Source: Syntrophotalea carbinolica DSM 2380 (GTDB lineage: Bacteria > Desulfobacterota > Desulfuromonadia > Desulfuromonadales > Syntrophotaleaceae). Taken from it: a DNA stretch of 64,000 bases. Position numbers and translations under genes: made by a program. Shown here one piece after another: positions 1-8,667 of this stretch; position 1 is the first letter of the stretch; each line of letters begins with the position of its first letter. Under the pieces are notes generated by a model. That model saw only the letters and a program-made list of their open reading frames with translations, had not been told where the DNA came from and did no database searches. The stretch covers positions 1,798,001 through 1,862,000 of the forward strand of contig NC_007498.2 in NCBI RefSeq assembly GCF_000012885.1. The letters run 5' to 3'.

Positions 1-179
1 TCTCGGACGAGGAAGCAATCGATACAACACGAAAGCTCTCTCGGCAAGAGGGCCTGTTGGTGGGGACTTCATCCGGAGCCAATGTGTTTGCAGCTCTTCA
101 ATTCGATAATGGCCGGAATCGCGTGGTTACCGTCTTGCCTGACCGCGCGGAAAGGTATTTCAGCACAGCCTTAATTTAG
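1..179 (+). CDS. Cysteine synthase, C-terminal fragment (cut by window edge)
   Basis: Reading from base 3 in frame to the TAG at 177-179 gives about 58 residues ending in TVLPDRAERYFST. This matches the C-terminus of PLP-dependent O-acetylserine sulfhydrylases. The segment GLLVGTSSGAN is the conserved Gly/Ser-rich loop of that fold. The enzyme makes cysteine from O-acetylserine and sulfide in the cytoplasm. The start lies outside the window, so CysK versus CysM cannot be separated. Confidence 0.85.
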   Translation, partial: SDEEAIDTTRKLSRQEGLLVGTSSGANVFAALQFDNGRNRVVTVLPDRAERYFSTALI

Positions 180-216
180 ATTCTTCAAGCGGGGTGAGAA
201 TAAAGAGGAGAAAACT

Positions 217-1104
217 ATGGAAGAACATAGTGTCTTTTATGAGTTTTATAAAAATGCCGGATTTAAGGTGTACTCCTCGTCAAGTGGTGAATGGTGCGAA
301 CTTCAGCCGAAAATGCTGATGTCCATCCCATACCATTGCCTCATCAATCCCAAGCAGGAAGAAATGGATCATTTGCTGAATATTTCAGGGGCCTGGGGGC
401 TGCGATTTCCGACAGAGTTGGAAAATTACGGATTTTTCAGCAAATTGGAGGTTTGTGATCATGCCGGTTATGATCTTAAATATCTAAAGAAAAAGTTTCG
501 AAACCGGGTTTCGAAAGGAATGAAAAATTGCGAGATAAGATCTGTAAGCATTGAGGAATTAAGAAATCAGGGCTATAAATTAAACCTGCTTACTTTGAGA
601 CGTCAAAACAGAAATGATCCGAGGGCAAATCTGGAATACTGGCATAAAATATGCGCTAGTTTAGAGAAAGGTAACGGAGTAAATATTCTCGGTGCATACT
701 ACCAGGAACAACTGGCTGCGTATGTGGTTATTCTGGAAACGCCAACTATGACGGAGATGATTATTCAAAACTCTGATTCAAGACTGCTGAACTACTGTCC
801 GAATAATTTATTGACATATCATGTGACGCGGCATTACCTGACGGAAAAAAGTAACCCTGTCCCCATATGTTATGGTTTAGGTTCCCTTGAAGAAACCCCG
901 GAGTTGGATAGATATAAAATAGGAATGGGTTATGTAATGCAGCCAATTAAGCAACGTTTGTACTTTAGGAAAAAAATAAGAGCTTTTCTTCGACCATCAC
1001 TGATTTATCCTGGAGAATTTATCAATAAACATATTGTAAAGGGACGAAGCTATAAGCTGGATAAGAGCTGTGCCATGCTGAAGCGCTATCTGGAGCAGCA
1101 ATGA
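217..1104 (+). CDS. FemAB/GNAT-like acyltransferase of the polysaccharide cluster
   Basis: This is a 295-residue soluble protein. The start is ATG 217, with an AGAGGAG ribosome site just upstream. The middle of the protein (about residues 85-250) has the look of a FemAB/GNAT-type acyltransferase: a basic helix rich in Lys/Arg (LKKKFRNRVSKGMKN), then LGAYYQEQLAAYVVIL, a typical core beta-strand pair. Such proteins often sit in exopolysaccharide clusters and acylate sugars or peptides. It is followed after about 270 bp by the dehydratase gene at 1373. The family call is from overall pattern, and the substrate is unknown. Confidence 0.5.
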   Translation: MEEHSVFYEFYKNAGFKVYSSSSGEWCELQPKMLMSIPYHCLINPKQEEMDHLLNISGAWGLRFPTELENYGFFSKLEVCDHAGYDLKYLKKKFRNRVSKGMKNCEIRSVSIEELRNQGYKLNLLTLRRQNRNDPRANLEYWHKICASLEKGNGVNILGAYYQEQLAAYVVILETPTMTEMIIQNSDSRLLNYCPNNLLTYHVTRHYLTEKSNPVPICYGLGSLEETPELDRYKIGMGYVMQPIKQRLYFRKKIRAFLRPSLIYPGEFINKHIVKGRSYKLDKSCAMLKRYLEQQ

Positions 1105-1269
1105 ATTACCCACCCGGACCGCTGATTGCTTATCAATGCCCCTGTTCTGTTCATGCGCATCTATTACGAAACTTGCAAGAGAAGGTTGGATCAAGCTGAG
1201 CGTGCACTTTTCTCCTGCCCGCGCACCTATAAGGAACAATCCATGTGGCGAAGTTGAATATGACGAATG

Positions 1270-1297
1270 TTGACAACCCAAGTGGTCATGTTATCAA
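1270..1297 (+). promoter_or_regulatory. Possible sigma-70 promoter for the polysaccharide cluster
   Basis: TTGACA at 1270-1275 and TATCAA at 1292-1297 are separated by 16 bp. They lie about 75 bp upstream of the dehydratase start. The -10 box is only a fair match, so this is tentative. Confidence 0.3.
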
Positions 1298-1372
1298 TTA
1301 AATATACAGGAAAGCACAAAGGTTCATCTGTTGGGATTATCTCCCAACGCTATATTCCGGAAAGGGGGGGGC

Positions 1373-3316
1373 ATGCCAAAGGAGACTGCAGCAAGAACCC
1401 CCCGAAATCCGGTTTTCTATAACAGGGTCCGCAAAACCCTGATCCTCTTTTTTCATCTCCTGGTAGCATCCTTTTCACTGCTCCTTGCTTTCTCCCTACG
1501 TTACGATTTGCAGATCCCAACTGAATTATGGCCATCCATTCTGGAGATGCTGCCTGTCGTGTTGCTGTTGAAACTCGTGGTTTTTCGCACCATGGGGATG
1601 GCTGATGGTTGGTGGCGTTACGTTTCGATTCCGGATTTGCTGCAGATTTTAAAAGCCAATGTGGTGGCGTCTTTCGGGGTGGTGCTGTATGCCGTATTCA
1701 TCAGGGAAATGAATAACCTGCCGCGATCGGTCATTATTCTCGACTTTCTGGTTTGTTTCATGACCATGATCGGCGTGCGGGTTTTGGTCCGTATTCTCCG
1801 GGAGCAAAGGCGACAACTCACCAAAAGTTATCGTCGGAAGAAAAAAAGTGTTCTGGTCGTTGGTTCCGGCATTGTCGCCCAGACCATAGTGAGGGAAATG
1901 CGGGAGAATCCCAAAATGCTCAAGGCGGTACTGGGATTTATTGATCGCGACCAGGGACGCAAGGGGAAGGTTTTCAATGGCATACCGGTACTCGGAACCT
2001 TGGACGATATGGCCAAAATCTGCGGTAAAAATGATATCGATCTGATTATTGTTGCCGAGTCGTCGGTTCAGCCTAAGGAATTGCGAAATATTGTGGCGTT
2101 TTGCAAGGAAAACAAGATTGAATCGAAGATACTTCCGGCAATGGGGGATATCATTTCCGGTCAGGTATCTCTGCAACACTGTCGGGAAGTCCGTCTTGAA
2201 GATCTTTTGGGACGGCCACCGATTCGTTTGGATGTCGAGGAAATCAACAACTATCTGCATGGTAAACGTGTGTTGGTCACCGGCGCTGCCGGAAGTATCG
2301 GCAGTGAGATCTGTCGCCAGGTAGCTCAGTTCGGTCCGGGAAATCTGGTGATGTTCGAAAACGCAGAGACTCCGCTTTTCCACCTGGAAAACGAGCTGCG
2401 GGAAAAATTCCCCGGTTTATCGCTTATTCCCAGCCTCAGTGACATCCGGGATCAGACCCGCGTATCTCAGGTATTTAAAAAACACCGACCTCAGGTGGTT
2501 TTTCATGCCGCGGCTTACAAGCACGTACCTATGTCGGAAATCAATCCGGTTCAAGTGGTTAAAAATAACGTTCTGGGAACACGCAATATCATCGACGCCA
2601 GTTTCGATATCGGTGCGGAACACTTTGTTCTGATTTCCACCGACAAGGCGGTCAACCCGACCAATATCATGGGTACAACCAAGCGGGTTGCCGAGATGTA
2701 CGCTCAGAGTCTGCCGCGTAACGGTTCCACCAAGGCTACCACTGTTCGGTTCGGTAATGTGCTGGGCAGCCACGGCAGTGTCATTCCCATTTTCCGGGAG
2801 CAAATATTGAAAGGTGGCCCGGTTACCGTAACTCATCCGGAGATAACACGCTTTTTCATGACCATCCCGGAAGCCGTGCAGCTGGTACTCCAGGCGGGGT
2901 GCATGGGATACGGAGGGGAAATTTTCCTCCTCGATATGGGCGAACCGGTAAAAATCATCCGCCTGGCGGAAGAAATGATCCGTCTTTCAGGGCGAAGGCC
3001 TTATGAGGATATTGAAATCACCTTTACGGGGTTGCGGGCAGGTGAAAAGTTGTTTGAGGAGTTGCTGATCGACGGCGAAGGGATCAAGCCGACGGTACAT
3101 GAAAAAATCCGCGTACTGGAAGCGACCAGCTCTTCCTGCGGGTTGGTCAAGGAAGAAACCGAGTTGCTGTTCGAGGCGATCCGGCGCGGCGATCAGGTAG
3201 AACTTATCCGACTTCTTAAAAACATGGTGCCGGAATTCCACACAACTCAGAATTTGGTGCATTCGGAATCCAAGCCTGGAGAAGGGACAGGAAAGGGTAT
3301 TAATTTATCCAACTAA
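1373..3316 (+). CDS. Membrane nucleotide-sugar 4,6-dehydratase/epimerase (CapD/WbpM/PglF type)
   Basis: The protein has 647 residues from ATG 1373, chosen because a strong AAGGGGGGG site precedes it; a TTG at 1331 would add 14 residues. The N-terminal 130 residues hold about four membrane helices. A Rossmann-like domain begins near residue 160 (VLVVGSGIVAQTIV). An extended SDR domain begins near residue 300 (VTGAAGSIGSE), followed by YKHVPMSE, ISTDKAVNPTN and the catalytic-region MGTTKRVAE. Family members convert UDP-GlcNAc to 4-keto-6-deoxy sugars, the first step to modified amino-sugars of capsule or O-antigen. Length and domain order are full and normal. Confidence 0.9.
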   Translation: MPKETAARTPRNPVFYNRVRKTLILFFHLLVASFSLLLAFSLRYDLQIPTELWPSILEMLPVVLLLKLVVFRTMGMADGWWRYVSIPDLLQILKANVVASFGVVLYAVFIREMNNLPRSVIILDFLVCFMTMIGVRVLVRILREQRRQLTKSYRRKKKSVLVVGSGIVAQTIVREMRENPKMLKAVLGFIDRDQGRKGKVFNGIPVLGTLDDMAKICGKNDIDLIIVAESSVQPKELRNIVAFCKENKIESKILPAMGDIISGQVSLQHCREVRLEDLLGRPPIRLDVEEINNYLHGKRVLVTGAAGSIGSEICRQVAQFGPGNLVMFENAETPLFHLENELREKFPGLSLIPSLSDIRDQTRVSQVFKKHRPQVVFHAAAYKHVPMSEINPVQVVKNNVLGTRNIIDASFDIGAEHFVLISTDKAVNPTNIMGTTKRVAEMYAQSLPRNGSTKATTVRFGNVLGSHGSVIPIFREQILKGGPVTVTHPEITRFFMTIPEAVQLVLQAGCMGYGGEIFLLDMGEPVKIIRLAEEMIRLSGRRPYEDIEITFTGLRAGEKLFEELLIDGEGIKPTVHEKIRVLEATSSSCGLVKEETELLFEAIRRGDQVELIRLLKNMVPEFHTTQNLVHSESKPGEGTGKGINLSN

Positions 3317-3419
3317 GGTTTTTGAAATATATCGTGAAGCATCAATTCGGTGGGATGATTGCTTACATAAACGCTGGCTGTTGCAGGGGCAAATATTAAT
3401 TTAGAACCGGGAGAGTGCT

Positions 3420-4766
3420 ATGAAATGCAGAATGGTGTGGATTTTTATGTTGGTGTTTCTTGCTTGTCAACCGGCTTTGGCAGAGGAAAAGGTCGTTGAT
3501 ACAGGTGGGACGGAGGTAAGTACTGCTGTTGAAATGCCGGCTTTGGCTTACAGCGAAAGTCCTTTTGAACAGGGCACGACAACTAACAGGGTCGGCGAAA
3601 TCCTTGGATCGAAAACAGGATACGTTCATCCCTACCTGGGCATTGGAGAATATTTCACCGACAACTTATTCAGTACAGAGTCCAACCGCCAAAGCGATTT
3701 CTTTACCCGGATCACACCCGGCATATGGATGACGTTGCCGGCAAGCAAATATCCCATTCGTCAGCTTCGCACCCTCAATACCGCACCGGGAGGGCTGGCT
3801 TTGAGCCGTTTTCGGTCCAAGGGCAAATCGCGTCTTCAGGGCTATGCCAGTTACCAGGCGGATATTTTACGACACAGCCGATTCACATCGGAGGATCATG
3901 TCAATCAAAGGGCCGAGGGGTATTTCCGCTACAATTTCCGTGGCGGGTTATCTGTCGAATTGCTGGACATTTACGAATTGAATCACGACGCTTACAACAC
4001 CGGTTCCAGCAACACTCTGGATAAGTTCAAATCCAATCTTTTAAATGCGGTAATCAGTTATGAAATCAGTCCGAAGACTTCAATGGAAGCCGAGTATGGT
4101 TTTTATAACCTGAGCTATGATCAGACAAAAAACCAATTTCGCAATCGGGACGACCACAGTTTCATCTGGCGAGGATTTTACCGGTTCCTGCCCAAGACCT
4201 CCGCGCTGGTCGAATATAATTTCATCACCATCGACTACGATGACGCAGAACAGTCCGACAGTGATGAACACAGGGTTTATCTGGGCCTGCAGTGGGAACA
4301 GAGCCGTAAATCACGGTGGCGGGTGATGGCTGGTATGGGAGAGAAGGATTTTGCCCGTTCGGGGCGGGATGATGCCACCAATGTCTTGGCGGAGCTACAG
4401 TTTCTGCACCGGTTTACACCTAAGACCTATGCGGAACTGCGTGCTTCCCGAACCACCAATGAGACGGACAGTTTTGATACGGAATACACGGTCTCCCACA
4501 GGATTCTATTTCGTTACTACCAGCGTATTACAGCCAGACTTCTGGCATCGGTTATAGCGACCTACGGGAATACCAAATACAAAGGGGGATCAACGGCGAT
4601 CGATCGGGAAGATCACCGAGGGACGGTGGGATTCGATGTGAAATACACCCTGACCAACTGGTTGGCTGTGTCCGGCGGTTATACGTTTGTTAAACGCCAT
4701 TCAAATATCAAGACATCTGGTTACGACAAAAACAATGTCTATATCAACTTTATTTTTTCGCTTTAG
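3420..4766 (+). CDS. Outer-membrane beta-barrel protein of the polysaccharide cluster
   Basis: This 448-residue protein has a signal peptide (residues about 1-21, cleaved near ALA-EE). Its body is rich in alternating aromatic/polar strands, such as YFRYNFRGGLSVELLDIYEL and RGFYRFLPKTSALVEYNFI, and it ends in an aromatic-rich strand (VYINFIFSL) typical of barrel C-termini. It resembles the putative porin family (BBP2-like) that accompanies Wza/Wzc-type export genes. It probably sits in the outer membrane and helps secrete the polymer. The ribosome site GGGAGAG lies just upstream of ATG 3420. Confidence 0.75.
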   Translation: MKCRMVWIFMLVFLACQPALAEEKVVDTGGTEVSTAVEMPALAYSESPFEQGTTTNRVGEILGSKTGYVHPYLGIGEYFTDNLFSTESNRQSDFFTRITPGIWMTLPASKYPIRQLRTLNTAPGGLALSRFRSKGKSRLQGYASYQADILRHSRFTSEDHVNQRAEGYFRYNFRGGLSVELLDIYELNHDAYNTGSSNTLDKFKSNLLNAVISYEISPKTSMEAEYGFYNLSYDQTKNQFRNRDDHSFIWRGFYRFLPKTSALVEYNFITIDYDDAEQSDSDEHRVYLGLQWEQSRKSRWRVMAGMGEKDFARSGRDDATNVLAELQFLHRFTPKTYAELRASRTTNETDSFDTEYTVSHRILFRYYQRITARLLASVIATYGNTKYKGGSTAIDREDHRGTVGFDVKYTLTNWLAVSGGYTFVKRHSNIKTSGYDKNNVYINFIFSL

Positions 4767-4823
4767 CAAAACCATCCGGCGATTATGGTTGCATAAAACA
4801 TGCTAGCCAACAAGGAGATAGCC

Positions 4824-5630
4824 ATGACAAGGCAGATTTCCAGATTAGTTTTAATCTTGTTTTTGATCGTCCTGTTTGGACAATTTTCCTCAGCGGAAGA
4901 ATTGGATTACCGGGTAGGCGAAGGAGATGTCCTCAAGGTCATGGTATACGACAACCCTGACTTGGAAACAACCACCCGGGTCAGCGGCAAGGGGGTTATC
5001 CTGTTTCCCCTGGTTGGAGAAATAGCCATCGACGGCCTGTCCATATCCGAAGTGGCACAGAAAATTGCCTCCAAGCTGGCGCAGGGCTATATCCTCGATC
5101 CTCAGGTCTCGGTTTTTGTCGAGACATTCGGAAGTCAGAAAGCCACCATCATGGGCGAGGTGGTTGTGCCGGGGCTTTATGAATTGAGCGGAGCCACCAC
5201 GCTTATGGAGATGATTTCCAAAGCCGGGGGACTGACCGACGAGGCTGGTGATGTCGTAACTATCAGACGAAAAAATCCCGCGAATCCGGATCAGGATGAC
5301 ACCATTACGGTTAATCTTAAAAATCTTATGGAAAGAAATGGAACCAATGCAAAGCTTACGATCCGCGGTGGGGACAGTATATTCGTATCGAAGGCTGGTG
5401 TGTTTTATGTAACGGGGCAGGTAAATAAACCCGATGCCTATAAATTCGAGGCGGGCACCTCCGTTATAAAAGCCGTTACCATGGCCGGTGGATTTACCGA
5501 ACTGGCTTCCCAAAAAAGAATCCAGATCATTCGTCAGGTCAATGGCAGCGAGCGTGTTCTGGAAAAGGTTCCACTTCATACGCCTGTTAAACCGGATGAC
5601 GTTATTATGGTTCCTGAAAGTTTTTTCTGA
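4824..5630 (+). CDS. Polysaccharide export protein, Wza-like (Poly_export/SLBB)
   Basis: The protein has 268 residues from ATG 4824, which has AAGGAGATA at ideal spacing; an upstream in-frame ATG at 4800 lacks a good site. A signal peptide spans about residues 1-23 (ends SSAEE) and shows no obvious lipobox Cys. A polysaccharide export domain (YRVGEGDVLKVMVYDNPDLE) is followed by two SLBB-type repeats (PGLYELSGATTLMEMISKAG and VNKPDAYKFEAGTSVIKAV). It would form the periplasmic/outer-membrane export channel with the downstream co-polymerase. The gene order barrel, Wza, Wzc supports this. Confidence 0.85.
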   Translation: MTRQISRLVLILFLIVLFGQFSSAEELDYRVGEGDVLKVMVYDNPDLETTTRVSGKGVILFPLVGEIAIDGLSISEVAQKIASKLAQGYILDPQVSVFVETFGSQKATIMGEVVVPGLYELSGATTLMEMISKAGGLTDEAGDVVTIRRKNPANPDQDDTITVNLKNLMERNGTNAKLTIRGGDSIFVSKAGVFYVTGQVNKPDAYKFEAGTSVIKAVTMAGGFTELASQKRIQIIRQVNGSERVLEKVPLHTPVKPDDVIMVPESFF

Positions 5631-5689
5631 TCTCTCGCAGGTAAGAATTCTAGCGCTGAATGATCGATAGTCAGGAAGGTGATATCTCT

Positions 5690-7882
5690 ATGCTGATCAA
5701 AAATCAATCCCTTCATTTAAGAGACATTTTCAGGGTATTAAAAAAGCGCAGGAATGTTCTGGTCGGATTTTTCATAACCGTTTTTTCCGTGGTGTTGCTC
5801 TATACGTTTGCGTCCACACCTCTATACGAGGGCAGTACCAAAATCATGATCGAGAAAGCGGAAGGCGATAATCTGACCGGGCGATATGTCAGTAGAAGCA
5901 CCGATCCTGAGTTTTACGGAACCCAGTTTCAGTTGATTAAAAGTCGCGCCGTAGCGCGAAGGGTCGTAAAAACGTTGGGACTGGATAAAAATCCCGAAGC
6001 GTTTTACGGCAAGCATTCCGACCGCAACTCGTCTATAGGCACTATCCTGCCGAAGGTCAAAAGCTTTTTTATCAGCGTCGGCAACCTGTTTATGACCCGC
6101 GAGGCCCGACAAAACCGTCAGGAACAGGGACAACTGTCAGACGCAGAAAGAATTGCTATTGAGATCAGCGAAGAAATTCAGGTCCGTCCTGTTTTGGAAA
6201 GTCGCATAATCAACATTAATTTCTTTTCCCCGAATCCCGAGTTGGCAGCCCTTATCGCCAACACGACGGCAAAGGCCTATATCGAGGAGATCCTCGAAAT
6301 GAAGCTGGATTCTACGCGAAGACGGCTGGATTGGATGACGCAAAAGGCTGAAGCAGAGGCGATAAAACTCCAAGAGTCGGAACAGGCTCTGCAGGATTAT
6401 ATGAAAGCCAATAACCTGGTGACGATTGAGAACCGTATGACCGTCACTCCGGAAAGGCTGTCGGAAATCAATATACAGCTGTTGCGTGCCGAATCGCGGC
6501 GCAAGGAACTTCAGGCACTGTACAGTAAGGTCAGGTCCGTCGGCAGGAATTACCGGTCGGCCCAAACCATTGCTGCCATAGCTTCGGATCCGGCCCTGCA
6601 AGCTCTTCGTGCACAGATTGTGGAAACCGAAAAATCGATGATGGAGTTGGGAAACAAGTACGGTCCCAAACACCCGCTGATGGTTAAGACCCGTGGGGAT
6701 CTGCATGTCCTGCAGAGAAAGCGCAATCAGGAAATCGAGCGTATTGTTGAATCCATCAAAAACGAATACGAACTGGCGCTTTCCAATGAAAGAAGCCTCC
6801 GTCAAAAACTGGAAAACAGCAAAACGGAAGCCCTGGTCCTGAATGAAAAATTCATTCAATACGGACATCTGAAAAGAGTCATCGATACCAACCGGACTTT
6901 GTACGATGCTCTTTTGCTCAAACTGAAAGAACAAAGCATTACCGAAGAAACCCAACCGGTTAACCTCTGGCTGGTGGAAAAAGCTTCGGTACCTCTCGAA
7001 CCTGCCAAACCGTGGGTTGCCCTGAATCTTCAGATCGGTATTCTGCTCGGCGCCCTGGGCGGGATCGCGCTGGCGTTTTTCCTGGAATATCTGGACAATA
7101 CAATCAAGGATCCTGAGGATGTCGAAGCCGTGCTGGGTGTGCCTGTCATCGGTGTGGTCCAGCGCAAAAGGAATGCCGATCATCTGGAGAACATGGTTGT
7201 TACGGAGCCGCAGTCGGCTCTGGCGGAGAGTTTCCGAGGGATTCGAACGGCCATTCAGTTGTCTTTTCCGGATAATCCGCCCAAAAAAATTCTCATGACC
7301 AGTTCTGTCATGGGAGAGGGGAAAACAACCACCGCCGCCAATCTGGCTTTGAGTACATCGCAATCAAATCATCGGGTGTTGCTCATCGAGGGCGATCTTC
7401 GCAGGCCCCGTTTCCATAAAATTTTCAAAATCAGCAATGTCAAAGGCCTCAGTAATTACCTGGCCGGGGATGTGGATGCGCCGATTATGCATAAGGGACC
7501 GTTACCCCATATGGCGATTATACCGGCCGGCCCGATTCCTCCGAATCCCGCAGAGCTGTTGATTTCCAAACGTATGCAAGCCTTGTTGGAAACGGCCAGT
7601 CATGATTTCGACTTTATCATTTGTGACGCGCCCCCGCTTTTGCCCGTTGCCGATACGCGTATTCTGGGTCGATTGTTCGATGGTGTCATCCTGGTGAGCG
7701 ATGCCGGCCAGACGACTTTTGATCTTGTGGAACGATCCCTGAAAATGCTTCAGGATATCAACGCGCGGCTACTCGGTATGGTCATCAATCGTCACGACGC
7801 AGCCAAGAGCGGTTATTACCATCAAAGCTCGTATGATTATTACGAATCTCCAAAGTGTCAGACGCAAGGCAATAGGGATTAG
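5690..7882 (+). CDS. Wzc-like polysaccharide co-polymerase with cytoplasmic tyrosine kinase
   Basis: The start is taken at ATG 5690 (GGAAGGTGA upstream), giving 730 residues; ATG 5660 is also open. A Wzz domain with a first membrane helix lies near residues 25-45, followed by a long periplasmic coiled coil and a second helix near residues 445-465 (GILLGALGGIALAFFLEYL). The C-terminal BY-kinase domain has Walker A (GEGKTTTAAN), Walker A' (LLIEGDLRRPR) and Walker B (FDFIICDAPP). The C-terminus carries a tyrosine cluster (YYHQSSYDYYES), the autophosphorylation region of this family. It controls chain length and export, probably countered by the phosphatase encoded next. Confidence 0.92.
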   Translation: MLIKNQSLHLRDIFRVLKKRRNVLVGFFITVFSVVLLYTFASTPLYEGSTKIMIEKAEGDNLTGRYVSRSTDPEFYGTQFQLIKSRAVARRVVKTLGLDKNPEAFYGKHSDRNSSIGTILPKVKSFFISVGNLFMTREARQNRQEQGQLSDAERIAIEISEEIQVRPVLESRIININFFSPNPELAALIANTTAKAYIEEILEMKLDSTRRRLDWMTQKAEAEAIKLQESEQALQDYMKANNLVTIENRMTVTPERLSEINIQLLRAESRRKELQALYSKVRSVGRNYRSAQTIAAIASDPALQALRAQIVETEKSMMELGNKYGPKHPLMVKTRGDLHVLQRKRNQEIERIVESIKNEYELALSNERSLRQKLENSKTEALVLNEKFIQYGHLKRVIDTNRTLYDALLLKLKEQSITEETQPVNLWLVEKASVPLEPAKPWVALNLQIGILLGALGGIALAFFLEYLDNTIKDPEDVEAVLGVPVIGVVQRKRNADHLENMVVTEPQSALAESFRGIRTAIQLSFPDNPPKKILMTSSVMGEGKTTTAANLALSTSQSNHRVLLIEGDLRRPRFHKIFKISNVKGLSNYLAGDVDAPIMHKGPLPHMAIIPAGPIPPNPAELLISKRMQALLETASHDFDFIICDAPPLLPVADTRILGRLFDGVILVSDAGQTTFDLVERSLKMLQDINARLLGMVINRHDAAKSGYYHQSSYDYYESPKCQTQGNRD

Positions 7883-7959
7883 GACTTCGGATGCCGGTTC
7901 CTGCTTGTCGATGGAGTACGGTTCCCTGTATAGGTCGCCAGGAGGCTTAGTGCTTTCAT

Positions 7960-8667
7960 ATGATGGTTGATATTCATTGTCACATCTTGCCTGGAATAGA
8001 TGACGGGGCCGCAACACTGTCTGACTCCTTAAAGATGGCCCGTATCGCGGTGGAAGATGGTATCTCTCATATCGTCGCTACACCGCATATAAAAGGGGAT
8101 ATTCATTCACCGGAGTTTCTGGATGAGCGGGTTCGGCAATTCAGGGAAAAGTTACAAGGCAAGTCCGCTTCTCTGCAGATTCTGAGGGGGGCCGATGTCA
8201 GTTCCGTGTTGCCGCCTGAAGTGGCGGCTTGTTACACCATTAATAATGGCCCGTATTTTCTGCTGGAGTTTCCGCACAGTCATTTGCCGCGTAATGCAAA
8301 TGAAATCGTTTTCAAGATCCTGCTTGCCGGCCTCCGGCCTATCATCACCCATCCGGAACGGAATCCTTCGATGGTTCGCGATCCGGAATTGTTGTTTCGG
8401 TTGGTTGATGCGGGTTGTCTTGTGCAGGTGACGGCCGGCAGCCTGACCGGAAACTTTGGTGCCGATGCCAGGGATTGCGCGATTTATCTGCTGAAAAAAC
8501 ATTGCGTTCATTTTCTGGCTACGGATGCGCACTCTCCAACCCACCGTCGTCCCGTCCTTTCCCCAGCGGTTGAAGAAGCCGCGGCCATTATCGGGACATC
8601 CGCTGCGCTCGAATTGGTTACTACCAATCCATCTGCTGTTATTGCCGGGAGGCCTCTTGATGAATAG
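7960..8667 (+). CDS. PHP-family tyrosine-protein phosphatase (CpsB/YwqE type)
   Basis: This 235-residue metal-dependent phosphatase opens with the PHP motif MVDIHCHILPGIDDGA, has further metal ligands in ATPHIKGD and THPERN, and ends with FLATDAHSP. CpsB/YwqE enzymes remove phosphate from BY-kinases of capsule systems. Its place right after the kinase gene gives a plausible kinase/phosphatase pair. GGAGG at 7941 is rather far from ATG 7960, and the second ATG at 7963 is an equal choice. Its stop overlaps the next gene's start by 8 bp, so the two are probably translationally coupled. Confidence 0.88.
   Translation: MMVDIHCHILPGIDDGAATLSDSLKMARIAVEDGISHIVATPHIKGDIHSPEFLDERVRQFREKLQGKSASLQILRGADVSSVLPPEVAACYTINNGPYFLLEFPHSHLPRNANEIVFKILLAGLRPIITHPERNPSMVRDPELLFRLVDAGCLVQVTAGSLTGNFGADARDCAIYLLKKHCVHFLATDAHSPTHRRPVLSPAVEEAAAIIGTSAALELVTTNPSAVIAGRPLDE

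Noticed and set aside
1101-1199. Short frame starting MNYPPGPLIAYQC
   Set aside because: About 32 codons, no ribosome site apart from overlap with the upstream stop, and no recognised pattern.
6137-7363. 408-codon minus-strand open frame
   Set aside because: It is antisense to the Wzc-like kinase gene, whose motifs are clear on the plus strand.
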